In this document: piece by piece, positions 45,564 to 56,285 of the stretch
Position numbering within the stretch: position 1 is the stretch's first letter
Layout of the letters: each line of letters opens with the position of its first letter
Assembly: GCF_003589595.1 (NCBI RefSeq)
Contig: NW_020655294.1
Coordinates: forward strand, 191,377-255,376
Length of the DNA: 64,000 nt
Source of the DNA: Hyposmocoma kahamanoa
Taxonomy: Eukaryota > Arthropoda > Insecta > Lepidoptera > Cosmopterigidae
Direction of reading: 5' to 3'
The notes under the pieces: generated by a model
What the model was told of the DNA's origin: nothing
The model's database searches: none
Seen by the model: the letters and a program-made list of their open reading frames with translations, nothing else
Position numbers and translations under genes: made by a program

Positions 45564-47554
45564 CCGCTCACGCGATGCGCTCTTCCTACCGCAAAATTTG
45601 GTTTCGCAAATTAGAAAAGCATTCAGTTTAAATACAGTTTTTATAAATAAAAATTATTATTCTGCATTGCTAAATAAATACCCTCCGTACTACCAACAAA
45701 AACATCTCAAATAAAATGCAGTAATACACCGCAAATCCTGCACTTTAAAAGCACTAATGAAATTTTTGGTGTACTTGGGTAAATATGATAATATTCCGTT
45801 TGAGTGGTTCTAACGTTTACCATGAAATTTATTTATTTATTTATTTATTTGGCAAACCAACAGAATTACATATCATACTTATTCTAAAGGTTACATTTTG
45901 CATTGTTCTAATATGTATTCCAATTATAGGTAAGCTCATTTTAAACCAAATGCTGACAGAAAAATAGGTACAAAAAAGGTATAAATATTTAAGCAATTTT
46001 ACATTATAATTGAAATATATTAAAAAATAATAATAATTAAATCTATATAATTAATAAAACTAAAACAATAAATATTATAACATTAATATTAATAATAATA
46101 ATAAATGCAATTCAATAATTTTACAGGCATTTAACAAATTTAATTTCAATTTAATTACATATTTGATTGTGATGAATTCGTCACTATACGACGAAAGTGG
46201 GAGGGCGTATCGTGAAAGATATCTATGTCACTACTTTTTTTTACATAAGGTGTTGTACGCGTTGCATATTCTAGTGATTGGTGCATTACAACCTACATTT
46301 GTACTGCAAATTAGCGGAGCAAAAATCCTATGAATTGGCTGCCGTGGCAGCTGGTGTGGGACGACGAGGTTGATTGCTGTCAAAATTTCGCTACGAATAG
46401 TGATTCCACGAAGTATTTTATACAGGAACGTCAAATCCATTAGCAGCCTACGATCACGAAGAGAGGTCATGCCGAAATAGCGAAGACGTTGGTCGTAGTG
46501 TTGCCGATGTGAAATATTAGCAGACACAAAAGCGAGATGGCGTGTAAAGGAACGCTGAATGCTCTCAATTCTTTGCGAGTGCACAGAGTAAAATCGGTTC
46601 CATACTGTGGAACAATATTCCAGGTGGCTTCGCGCCAGCGCATTGTACAAAATTATTTTTGTTCGAGGCATGAAGCCCGTGGTATTGCGCTTGATGAACC
46701 CCAGCATCTGCGCCGATTTACAAATGATGTTGTTGTAATGAGGTGTAAATTTCAGCTCGTCGTTCAGCAAGACTCCCAAGTCTCGAATCTTCTGTGTCTG
46801 TACAAGAGATGTGCCATTCAGTGTGTAAGTGGATTGGATAGGCAGTTTTTTTCTAGTAAACTTCACAAAGCTGCATTTCTGGACGTTGATAGTCATACCG
46901 TTATCAAGACACCAGTGTTGTATCCTGTTTAGGTCATGCTGGATCAACATTGTATCTAGAGTACATTTTACATGCTTGTAAATTTTGAGATCGTCTGCGA
47001 ATAATGAGCATTTACTGTGATGAACAACTGATGTGATATCATTGATAAACAGTAGAAACAGGATAGGACCCAAGTGAGAGCCCTGGGGCACACCCGATAC
47101 AGCGCCATATGACTTCGACACATAACCCTTGACTGCCACAAACTGTGTTCTATAACTCAGATACGAAGTAAACCAATTCAACAACGAGCCATGAAATCCA
47201 TATCCCTCTAACTTTTTTAATTACTCCTTAAAGTATAGTTTATAAGCATTTATATTCAGGGTAAACTTAAAAAACGCTACTTACGGTATGTTTTCAATAA
47301 ATAAACACCGAAATCACCAGCCCAAACAATAACACACACGATTGTCGTGACGTATTTTTGAAGTTGTTTATTTTTTTTTAATGACAGATCCAGGCAATAA
47401 AAACTTTATGGTTTGCTAGAGCAGTTACCGAAATAGCAATTAATATTAGTTCTTTTACATGTTATAACTTCGATATCCGATAAATCGGTATAAAATCATC
47501 ACCGGCACCTCTAGGTGTGGTATGCGTCCACGGCTACATGTATCGCGTGAGCGG
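45564..47554 (+). mobile_element. MITE A, copy 3, split by a LINE
   Basis: Left part 45564-45828 (starts CCGCTCACGCGA), right part 47219-47554 (ends TCGCGTGAGCGG). Joined, they equal the copy at 24620. Flanked by ATAA on both sides (45560-45563 and 47555-47558), a 4-bp duplication. Confidence 0.9.
45829..47218 (-). pseudogene. 5'-truncated CR1/jockey-type LINE inside MITE A
   Basis: The minus strand 47218-46231 encodes GFHGSLLNWFTSYLSYRTQF, VSGVPQGSHLGPILFLLFIN, the catalytic SLFADDLKIY, IRDLGVLLND, YCSTVWNRF and a C-terminal tail ending KKK-stop, with no break. The 3' end is an AT-rich stretch finishing in an (AAATA)n-type tail (45829-45850 on the plus strand as TTTATTTATT). The 5' part (endonuclease and RT start) is missing, so it is dead on arrival, but the insertion looks recent. 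Confidence 0.87.
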
Positions 47555-48884
47555 ATAATAGTTTGTCTCCGGAGTCATTATTGTGCGTGCATTGAGTAGT
47601 TTCAACAATGCAACAGTAAATCACTCTGAATTTGATTTGTTTTGTACAAGCATAGACACAGTCAGGCGAGAAATTACCGAACATCACTTTGACACATCAC
47701 GTGATTGGCGATGAATACCTTTTAGAGGATGGAAATCTTCGCTGTAACTCCCAAGAATTAGAGGAGTAGGGAGTAACTGGTTTAGATGAGTGATGTGTCC
47801 ACGGTTAGTTCTTATCTTGTAATATAATTGTACTCTGCTTGCGGTAGCAAATTCTTTCCCTACTGTGTTTTAGGGTTCTCCTGGAAGTACCGTATGAGGT
47901 GCTCATGAATATACTGGTTTTGTTTGTTTGTCTATTATTTTTGTATTTTTTTTATGTAACTGTGTTATTTGTTTTCTCTTAAAATCTCTTTTTGGTCTGC
48001 AGCTAACCACCTCAGTGAAATTCGTAAAAGGCATTGGATTACTCATACTTAAGTATACTATAAATTGTATTATTTATCCCCGAATTTTCTTTAAATGTAA
48101 AATAAATAAATAATAAAATATAGAAGAATGCAGCAGTCTGCTATCCTATCCCGCTAAATGTAAAAGATAGTTTATGTATGTTTTCAATTGAATCAGATTA
48201 TATGCATATTATTAATTTTGATTGCTCGTTTTGTAATTGCCTTATTTATAACTATCAGAAAGGGACTCCCATCGACGGATTTGAAGGTATTTTTTGCATC
48301 TATTTTAATCACCGCTTCAAATCTGAGCATTCTTTATGACCAGATTATCAGAACCATACGATGAATGATGCAGCCATCTGCAATTAGCCTGATGTCGCGA
48401 TCTAGATTCACTATTGATTTAGAAATTATTTTTAATTTTAGCGTATCTGTCCTGAAGGATTGTGTGAACAATATTAACTTCATAAATGTGACCTCTGTAA
48501 GTCATTTAAATAAAATATATTTTCAGCTCACTAGCTCGGAAAGATTTCTCTCAACCTAACTTTTTCTTTCGATAGTTAAAAAGAACATAATGGCACGTTC
48601 AAACGCGATTTGTCGTACATAATTTATGTAATATAAAACGTTGGTATATTTGATTCTTATTATTGTCGACATTTAATTGACGATAACTAATATTATTTAT
48701 TAAAACTGATTTGTTATAAAGTTCTTATTGAAAGTCACTATGTTTCACTACCATGATATTAAATTATCGGTATAAAGTATCGCTCGGCAGCAAAGTTGTT
48801 TTGCGTCTCGTGTCTCAGGATTCTATCTTAATCTTAGTAGCCTTTGTTTGCTCAGGTTTCGATACTAGCACTCGCGGAAACTAT
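47555..48884. other. Intergenic sequence, no gene recognised
   Basis: AT-rich; short frames only. A fragment near 48740-48775 (GTTTCACTACCATGATATTAA) matches text before the tRNA-like SINE tails at 20175 and 33090. Confidence 0.45.
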
Positions 48885-49275
48885 ATTCTCTAAGGAGAGG
48901 TTGTTATACCACAGCTTGCCATGCTGGTCTGGTGACTGGTTGGAGCCTTCACACGTTTCCTAAGAGTTTTGGACTATCTTCTACATGTAGGTTTCATTAC
49001 AGTGTCCGCGACTTCGTCTGCGTAGAGAAAATATGTCGATTGGCCTACTGAACTATACTGATTTTCGTAGTTTTATTGGTTTTCCATACAAACTTTCATC
49101 TCATATATAGGTGATATCTTTAAGATTTATTTTTACGGCAAAAAGTCACCTGCTTCCTTCTCCTAGATCTTATCTATCCCTTTATCAAAATTCATCAGAA
49201 CTGGTTTAGTGATTTAGGCGTGAAAACACAACAGACGGACACATCCTATACCTTTTCTACATAAGTTTTGTTTAT
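48885..49275 (+). repeat. LINE-3'-end-like dispersed repeat
   Basis: GCCATGCTGGTCTGGTGACT, AGAGTTTTGGACTATCTTC and GGTTTCATTACAGTGTCC align with 60520-60640. The following GACTTCGTCTGCGT, GGCGTGAAAACACAACAGAC resembles a widespread lepidopteran repeat. No coding capacity kept. Confidence 0.5.
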
Positions 49276-49309
49276 AGTTCCCATCAACCTTTTGGTTATA
49301 CGGAAAGAG

Positions 49310-50350
49310 CACTGTAACCTGTAGAAGCAAGCTCATACAGGGACCTGCTCAGTCAGGTCCTCACCCCAGATCAGCCCATTTGCACGGACTTCATCCGGTT
49401 CTCCAAAGGCTAGTGCCTTACAGGACAGTATCCTCACTTTCAAGATACGAGTAGGTACCGGAGCTGTAGGCACGCTCAGTTCCCGACACTGTAAAACAGC
49501 GTCTCTGCAGTTCCCAATTACCTAAACCGCTGGAGGGACCAGAGCATATCTAGCCTATCCTCTACTAGCTCTCCGAGCTAGTGCCGCAGATGCCGGTCTC
49601 AGTGTCCTGAGACAATGTCCGGACATAGCTTCGGACTTAAAGGGCAACTCAGGTGTCCCGCGAGTCTCTTCGCCTTAAGCTCTCGCCTAGACCCCCCGAA
49701 TGGGTTCCCGTCTTGTCATGGCGTGAGGGCTCTAGTAGCTGTGGTCGATTTCATCCCACGGTGAAGCTAAGAGGATCTCACGGGCCGGCCGATGGAGCTT
49801 GGCTGGCCCGAGGAAGAGGGCGTACCGCGCGGGCTCGTCTTGATCTAGGCCGAGCGGGTCCGCGCGGACGCAGGGACGCGGGGAGGACGGTCACGGGGGA
49901 AGAGACGTGTCCGTGTGTCGTTGCCGCTCGTCCTATCCTCCGCGATCCTGGTGGGGCTGCACCGCTTAGGGTGCAGATGCAGTGACGGTGGGGCCGCGGG
50001 GGAAGAGACGTGTCGGTGTGTCGTTGCCGCTCGTCTTGTCCTCCGTGGCCGAATTTAGGCGATTGGCCCGTGCAGTGGGCGCTCCAAAGGACTCTCTACG
50101 GAGTATTAGTAAGCAGATTCTCTCGGATAATAAAATAAAAAAAGGTACTCGCCTAGAACGTTATTAAGATGCGCTAGCTGAGCGCGGATGAACGCTCCGG
50201 CCATGTGCTACCGGGGCAGACGAACTTGTTCATCCCTACAACTAACACCAGCGAGTTTACAAGTCCGGGTCCGCCAGAGACGCCCGTGAAGTCGTATCGC
50301 TAGTGGACGCCTTGGCCCGGATGCCCGCTGTATCCTGGTCTTGCCAGCGA
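49310..50350. repeat. GC-rich repeat-derived island
   Basis: GCTCATACAGGGACC, GTCAGGTCCTCACC and CCCATTTGCACGGACTTCAT recur near 55805-55880. The GC-rich core 49640-50100 contains two near-identical ~48-bp copies, starting GGGGGAAGAGACGTGTCCGT (49898) and GGGGGAAGAGACGTGTCGGT (49999). It is probably the remains of a GC-rich retroelement. The open frames here show no domain. Confidence 0.5.
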
Positions 50351-51105
50351 GACCGTATTTGTCGTGCATTTAATTTCGCAATATTGATTTGTATTCTGTA
50401 GTTGTAAATATAAAAAGGTAAATACATAAATAATTCAATGTTTAAATCTTCAGTTTCCCCATAAACATCATCAGTAATACTAGAGTTTAGTGCTATAATG
50501 TCAGACTATTTCGATTTAAGTGTGCGTTAAAAGAAATTGAGTCCATATGTGATTTCACTCTGGCTACTGCATATTCCGCGGAAAACGATCCTTTATGTCC
50601 TTTATCTAATTCATACCTGCTGCTTCTGTACTTTTGAAACAAAATAATACTGAACCTTTGTTAAGGTTTTCTATTGTTTTGTGCAATATTCGACAGATTA
50701 AAATAGTTTATCATAATCCTGGCTTACGTCCCTCTGCTTCACGAAGTCCACGGTGACGATGAACCGCAGCCGTAACGTCTACTGTCTTCTTTCAATTTAA
50801 ATTTCAATTCAACACCATCACAAGCAATGCGGCACTGTGTCGATGTGACCGTGGACCGGTCACCTGTCGAACCCACAGGAACCTAATCCGGCTTGAAGGC
50901 CCGTATGTTCTCGTGGTCCCAAAAATCAAATACGCTACTGTTGTTCTCAAGTATATTACTAACACATTGGCAGTTGATTGGTATTAACTGAATGTTAAGT
51001 AAAAGATATTTTTGATAAGAAAACAAACCTTAATCTAAATAAAAGTTAGAGCGGTTACACAAGTCGACTTTAAGCGGCGACGCACACGCGTGACTGCATC
51101 GACAC

Positions 51106-51195
51106 AAACGCGCGATTACATCGCTACACTCGTGATTGCGATTGCATCGATGCAATGGCTATAAATGGCAAGTGTAGCGATGTAATCGCGCGTTT
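51106..51195. repeat. Perfect 25-bp inverted repeat with palindromic loop
   Basis: Left arm 51106-51130 (starts AAACGCGCGATTACATCG) is exactly complementary to right arm 51171-51195. The 40-nt loop contains the perfect palindrome ATTGCATCGATGCAAT (51141-51156). Confidence 0.92.
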
Positions 51196-51331
51196 CGCAA
51201 ACTGCTAAAAATTACCGTGTGTAATCACTTTTATTATTACACGACAAACTAAACGCATACGCGTGAACAGTAGTCATGTCACATGATTTTGTCTCTGTTT
51301 CCTTTATCAAATGCTAAACATTTATTTCCAG

Positions 51332-51584
51332 GTTCATGCCTAATGGATCATATATAGACGCGACTAATCTAGTAGCGAGGCAACTAGCAAACATGATGAA
51401 CGATATCATCCACGATAAGAATAGATATTATGATTTTTTCAAATGGCGGTGATATTATAGTTTGCACGACGAAATTATATGCATTTCGTGCTTTTCTTGC
51501 TTTTATTTCTTTTCATTATCTTCAGAATGCTATTAGATATAAAAAGGCGTGGTCACACGTCTCGACATTTTTTGGATGAAGTAA
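51332..51584 (+). pseudogene. Decayed GT10 exon 2
   Basis: After an acceptor-like TTTCCAG it encodes FMPNGSYIDA, NMMNDIIHDKNRYYDFFKWR, then TGA where paralogs have Arg, then YYSLHD. About 20 bp of the METPDT segment is deleted and the frame is lost, but DNA similarity continues to GTCACACGTCTCGACATTTT and TGGATGAAGTAA. It belongs to the same type as the exons at 26.7 and 61.3 kb and may have been the partner of the 42-kb pseudogene. Confidence 0.87.
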
Positions 51585-51704
51585 ATAAAAGAAAACAAAA
51601 TTTTTTTTTTTGTAGAATGTTTTTTTTTTACTCATCGCAGGACGTGGAAATTTGTTTTGGTGGTTTTATGGTTCTGGTCCATTCGAAATTTAATCAACTT
51701 TTTA

Positions 51705-51865
51705 GTCTTCTTCTTATCCTATCGATGACATACACTGTAATGCTTACCATCGTCGTCAAAGGATTTGCCATTTGGCGTAAGTTACTCGCCGATTGTTGTC
51801 CAGGGTACGCCAAACGTACAGAAAAGAAGTGGTACGTCGCGTCGTGCATGAAGGCTAGGTAATGA
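51705..51865 (+). repeat. Dispersed repeat D copy
   Basis: TACACTGTAATGCTTACCAT, GGATTTGCCATTTGGCGTAA and CCAGGGTACGCCAAACGTAC, matching 6650-6782 and 33395-33525 in reverse. Confidence 0.55.
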
Positions 51866-52262
51866 CAGGTTCACGAGTCTTTCCTTGCGTTTTTCGCTTG
51901 CTTGCGTGACTCGCTTTGCGGATACGCAAAGATCCGTCGCGTACGCGCAGATAGGACTGTCCACAGTCGCTCGCTTGCGCCAGCCGCTTGCTTTGCGTTG
52001 GATTTCTTAGCGTTGCGTGAGGTTGATAATCTACGAAGCTTAATATTTCCACGCAAGCAACAAGGAACGTTTACGGAGGATAGCACCACTGGCCAATCAT
52101 AGAGCAGCAGCCTCCACGCGTCCAATACAACCAAAACGAAGGCAAGGCGCTACGAATGCGCGCAAGTCTTTGTGTCTGCCTTTGCGTGGAAGGCAGATTT
52201 CTACGCCGTGACCCAGCCAACGCAAGCAAGCGAAAAACGCATGTGAAACATGTGACCTCTTG
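51866..52262. mobile_element. MITE-like element with GCGTTTTTCGCTTGCTTGCG ends
   Basis: The left end has CTTGCGTTTTTCGCTTGCTT and the right end, read backwards, ATGCGTTTTTCGCTTGCTTG. The outermost bases (AGGTTCACGA versus AGGTCACATG) are weakly inverted. No clean target duplication was found. The open frames across it are GC-rich shadows. Confidence 0.6.
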
Positions 52263-52577
52263 AATAATGGCATAATTTTCGAATTAAGATTTCTTGATTG
52301 GGAAGATTTCTAGAATTACTATGATAATTTGATCATGGCTGTCGTAATGCTGTACACGCACGCGCTGTCCTAATGCGGTGTTGGCGACCAGCTGTGACGC
52401 AGCCTCCTTTGTAATTATAGTTTTTTTACATTCCTTTTATGAAGTATTGTCTGGTATTATCTCGCTTTTCGCATTCCTTGCTTTTCCAAATTTTGGCAGT
52501 TGCTTCTTTTTACGCTGACTGGTACAGTCCGTTTTTTATTTTGTAGTTTTTGTCGACTTGAAATTAACCGCTGAACG

Positions 52578-52854
52578 CATTGACTTACAAATAAATGGAC
52601 GACGGGTCTAATACAAAAACCACGAAAAAAATGTCCCAAGTCAACCTATTTAAACATGTAAAGGAATATGAAAAAGTTAAAACGTTGAATTTAAATTGTA
52701 ATGTTATCGCAGTACTGTCTAATTTTGCTTGCTTCGCTGTCAGTCGAACAAACGCAGACTAAAGCGTGAATGACGCTCTGTATACGATTTTAACGCCCTA
52801 TAAGTTCGGACACTTTTTAGCGCGGACCCGACGTCCAATAATTGTAAGTCAATG
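52578..52854 (+). mobile_element. MITE B, copy 2 (277 bp, 8-bp TSD)
   Basis: Ends CATTGACTTAC and GTAAGTCAATG, flanked by exact GCTGAACG duplications (52570-52577 and 52855-52862). The body is the inverted equivalent of 18618-18898. Confidence 0.93.
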
Positions 52855-52862
52855 GCTGAACG

Positions 52863-53475
52863 CGTTTAATTTGTAGTTTTTGACATTTTGCGTCTTTGCC
52901 AAAGTGTTTCCATTATATAGCGCACATCTTAACATACAGTCTACTCGCCAAAAAGCGGGTTGAGTGCATCACACATTTTCCAAGGGTTGTCAACCTTATT
53001 TGACTTGAAAGTTTTAGCACGGTGTTTGTCTTTACACTGACAACAGGTATTGCTATTAAGCATTAGTGTTCTGGGTACTAACTAGAATATTTTTAGTGTA
53101 GTTTTTGAACTTAAGAAATGATCAGCTTAATATATGCTCCGGAATGTTATTGTAAAAACGTATATAGTTCGTCTTAAAATAATCGTTTACCTTAGTGAAA
53201 TGAAACCGTGGTACCTACCATGAGTGTGGACTTAGTTCTAAGGTTGATAAGAATAACGGTTGATTTGTATTTGCTAGTTGAAAAGCATTTTTATTGTGTT
53301 GTTTGGCTTTTGCTTTGTTTGTTTTATGAAATTAATAAAACGTTTCATATCTTGGTAGTACCTTGTTAAAACAGGAAAGTATTATTGCCCGTATTACTAG
53401 TGGTACCACGGACAAAAACAATTACTCATGATACTACTAGGCCTGTCGGTAGTTACATGGGAAATTATTATTGCC
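52863..53475. other. Intergenic sequence
   Basis: No gene recognised. Near 53397 the words ATTACTAGTGGTACCACGG begin a set of inverted motifs around the microsatellite that follows. Confidence 0.4.
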
Positions 53476-53545
53476 TGTACTACTACTACTACTACTACTA
53501 GTACTACTACTACTACTACTAGTAGTTTAGCTGGTAGTACCACGG
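53476..53545. repeat. (TAC)n microsatellite
   Basis: Two runs of TAC triplets separated by TAG, then AGTTTAGCTGGTAGTACC. Confidence 0.85.
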
Positions 53546-53652
53546 GCAACACAGGTAATATCGTTTATAGTACTTACGTCTCAAAGAGTAGTTGGTGGCG
53601 ATAATGTGAAAATTGAGTTTTTGTAACAAAAGCGATGCGACAGTGTAACTCG

Positions 53653-53895
53653 CTAGTGATGGAATGAACAAGTCGTGCGCCTGGTGGTAAGCGACACGCC
53701 GGTCAATATCAGTTGCAGTGCCACCCAGAGTTTTGAATCCCAAAGATCTGAGGCGCACTGCCACTGCGCCCGTCACCCTAAGGCAGAAGTTGACAAGTCC
53801 GATGTGCTTGTAATTTCACCAGCACCTTTCCACATCGAAACACAGCAATGTGAGCATTACTGCTTGGCGGCAGAAATAGGTAAGGTGGCAGTGAA
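53653..53895 (-). repeat. 280-bp dispersed repeat copy
   Basis: AGTGATGGAATGAACAAGTC, GTAAGCGACACGCCGGTC, CCACTGCGCCCGTCACCC and ATTACTGCTTGGCGGC. It sits about 420 bp upstream of gene 7. Confidence 0.75.
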
Positions 53896-53924
53896 TTACG
53901 TTGCAGCAAGACCTACTGGCAAAA

Positions 53925-54295
53925 CATTGCATACCGCTTGAAATACAGAACACAAGTATTTGTAAGACACTTAATTGGAAGAGTTTTAGAGTTCAAATTC
54001 TTTCATTTTGTAATAATGTTGTTTGCCAAACGTGATCTATAAGTTGGAAAATTCTCAGAGACAATAATTTTTCATATTTTATAAACATTTTAATAAATAA
54101 TAACGAATTTTGCGTTATTATTAATGAGAAATATTTGTTCTACGATTTACTTCGTGTAATGTATAAATAACATTTACTAACATAATACGAACAATGGACA
54201 ATATTATTCTTTTTTGATCGTCACAGATCTGAGGTATAAATTAGTAAAAGTAACGCGCTTGTAGAGGATACAAGTGCAATTTTTTTTATTTTCTG
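53925..54295 (+). promoter_or_regulatory. Conserved upstream block of gene 7
   Basis: CATACCGCTTGAAATACAG, ATATTTGTTCTACGATTTAC, AATGGACAATATTATTC, CAGATCTGAGGTATAAATTAG and GAGGATACAAGTGC occur in the same order as upstream of genes 5 and 6. TATAAATTAG lies about 80 bp before the ATG. Confidence 0.62.
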
Positions 54296-54311
54296 CTTTT
54301 AATGAAATATT

Positions 54312-55192
54312 ATGATTACTGTTATTAAGAAAATACAGTTGATTTGGATACAAACAATCCTCGTTTTGATGTTTGAGTATTTGGGTTTTTGCGTTGCAAG
54401 GAATTTAAACGAAACGGAGAACCTAATTTATATACTAGTATGGGCCGATGTTAAGTTGAGTCGACCTTGGCTTCTTATGAAACCTGAACAGCAATATTTT
54501 ATTGACAAAAACTGTCAGTTTCAAAATTGTTTTTTGACCGCCAATAGATCATATTTCTCTAATGTTACTAATTTTGACGTCCTCTTGTTTAACGCTGGAA
54601 GTCTTAGTGATTTAGATATGGATATTCCAGCAGAAAGGGAGGAAGATCAGTTGTATATTTTTATGTGTGATGAACCGCCGGTTATGACTATAGTACCTAA
54701 ACATTATAATGGATTCTTCAATTTGACTTGGACGTTCAAATTGGATTCCGACATTTTTTTCAAATACATAACAGTAAAAAACAATAAAGGTAAAGCTATA
54801 GGACCTAAAATTCATATGAATTGGATAGATTTCAACAATATGCAACCAATAAGTGAGGAAATAAAAAATAAATTGCAAAAGAAAAGTAAAGCTGCGCTGT
54901 GGCTTGTATCAAACTGTGAAACGTCGGGTCAACGCGAAAAACTTGCAAACGAATTGATTATTGAATTAAAAAAGTATAACTTAGAAGTCGACGTGTGTGG
55001 TGCTTGTAATGGAAAGTATACAGGATTATGTCAGTGTAGAGGTAAAGCATGTGATGATTTGATAGAATCAGATTATTACTTCTATTTCTCATTTGAGAAT
55101 TCCATGAGTGATGACTATGTGACGGAAAAATTATTAACAGCCGCTCGAAACTTTGCGGTACCGATTGTTTATGGAGGAGCAAATTACACACG
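54312..55192 (+). CDS. GT10 fucosyltransferase-like gene 7, exon 1
   Basis: Open from ATG 54312 to the donor CG|GTAAGT after 55192. It encodes a hydrophobic start (IQTILVLMFEYLGFCVA), LIYILVWADV, QNCFLTANRSYFSN, NGFFNLTWTFKLDSD, WLVSNCETSGQRE, VDVCGACN, GLCQC, ACDDLIESDYYFYFSFENSM, SDDYVTEK and VPIVYGGANYTR. It pairs with exon 2 at 61284-61548 over a 6091-bp repeat-rich intron (381 codons). Like genes 5 and 6 it has CGACN in place of YG-CG and an extra C-x-C. The role inferred from the family is fucose transfer from GDP-fucose in the Golgi. Confidence 0.9.
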
Positions 55193-55640
55193 GTAAGTTT
55201 GATTGTGGAGAGTCTCCATGAGTTATGGAAAGATACCAAAAAAGCTCAGACAGGTCTACAATAAAAACTGACTCAAACATTTAAGTAAAACTGTTTTTAA
55301 TTTCTTTAAACATCTTATTCGCAATTTTAATACAATAAAACGAATTCAAAAACCCTTATTATTTCATTAAAATAAGCTAAAACAGTAGTCAACATTTCGT
55401 CTTGGTACAAATAACCTATTATTACTTAGTGTTTACTGCAGCCTTGTTTCAAAGTAATGCTGATTGATTTACATTGTAAAGTTTACATTTTTAAGATGAA
55501 CCTTATCATTATGCATATAAATGTTTGTTTATATTTATGTCCCGTATGCATTTTATATTCATCGGGTTGCGATAAAACTTTCATTAGTTGATATGCTCAC
55601 GCCCCTGACATTTTTTTAAGTACTGAAGCATTTTGAAATA
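55193..55640 (+). other. Start of the gene 7 intron
   Basis: Begins GTAAGTTTGATTGTGG, similar to the gene 5 and gene 6 intron starts (GTAAGTTTGAAGGTGG, GTAAGTTTGAATGTGG). No other feature. Confidence 0.55.
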
Positions 55641-55649
55641 TCAAGTGGG

Positions 55650-56285
55650 TCAGTTGTTTTAACAAATGTGCTTACAAACAACAAGGCGGTTCTTTAGGTA
55701 ATGCACTTCTCCACTACGTGATTGTCTATTATTTTAATATCCCCGTTCCTTTCTCGGTAAGTTTTGATTAAAGTGACCCTACCTACCGACTCTTAGGGTA
55801 TACGAGAAAGCTCGCACAGGGACCATCTCAGTCAGGTCCTGACATTACATAAGCCCATTTGCACAGACTTCATCTGGTGAGCTGCCCCAGGTACACGTAC
55901 AACGCCCTCCCTATTGTCCAGATAGGTATGTCTTGTTTCAACAAATGTGGCAACAGCTAAAAAGGCAGTTTTTTTGCAGATGCACTTCTCTCCTACGTGA
56001 CTTTCTTTTGTTTAAATAAATGTGGTCGACAAGGTGATTCTTTTGCAGGTGAACATTCCCACTACGTGAGTTTCTTTGTTTCAAGAAACTTAGATACAAC
56101 CTAAAAGGCGGTTTTTATATTGATGCGCTTCTTCTGCTTCGTGATTTTCTTGTATTTCAGCAAATATGGCTGCAGCTGAATAGTGGTTCTTTAGCAGATG
56201 CCCAACTCCACTACATGACTTTCTTTTGTTCCAATAAATGCATCTATAGCCGCGAGCGTGATTCTTTTGAAGATGATTTGAGGCA
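55650..56285 (+). repeat. Degenerate ~70-bp minisatellite
   Basis: Units near 55655, 55930, 56005, 56080, 56155 and 56225 share TTTGTTTCAACAAATGTGG, a GGCGGTTCTTTTGCAGATGC-like centre and CTTCTCCACTACGTGA. A segment at 55795-55885 related to the 49.3-kb repeat interrupts the first two units. Confidence 0.65.

Noticed and set aside
46537..46932. 131-codon plus-strand open frame
   Set aside because: It is the antisense of the CR1-type LINE reverse transcriptase and shows no motif.
51479..51862. 127-codon plus-strand frame
   Set aside because: It runs from the decayed exon 2 into dispersed repeat D and has no consistent domain.
51855..52134. Overlapping frames on both strands
   Set aside because: They lie entirely within the inverted-repeat MITE-like element.
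53476..53545. CRISPR-like or regulatory array
   Set aside because: A plain TAC microsatellite; no spacers, and the genome is a eukaryote.
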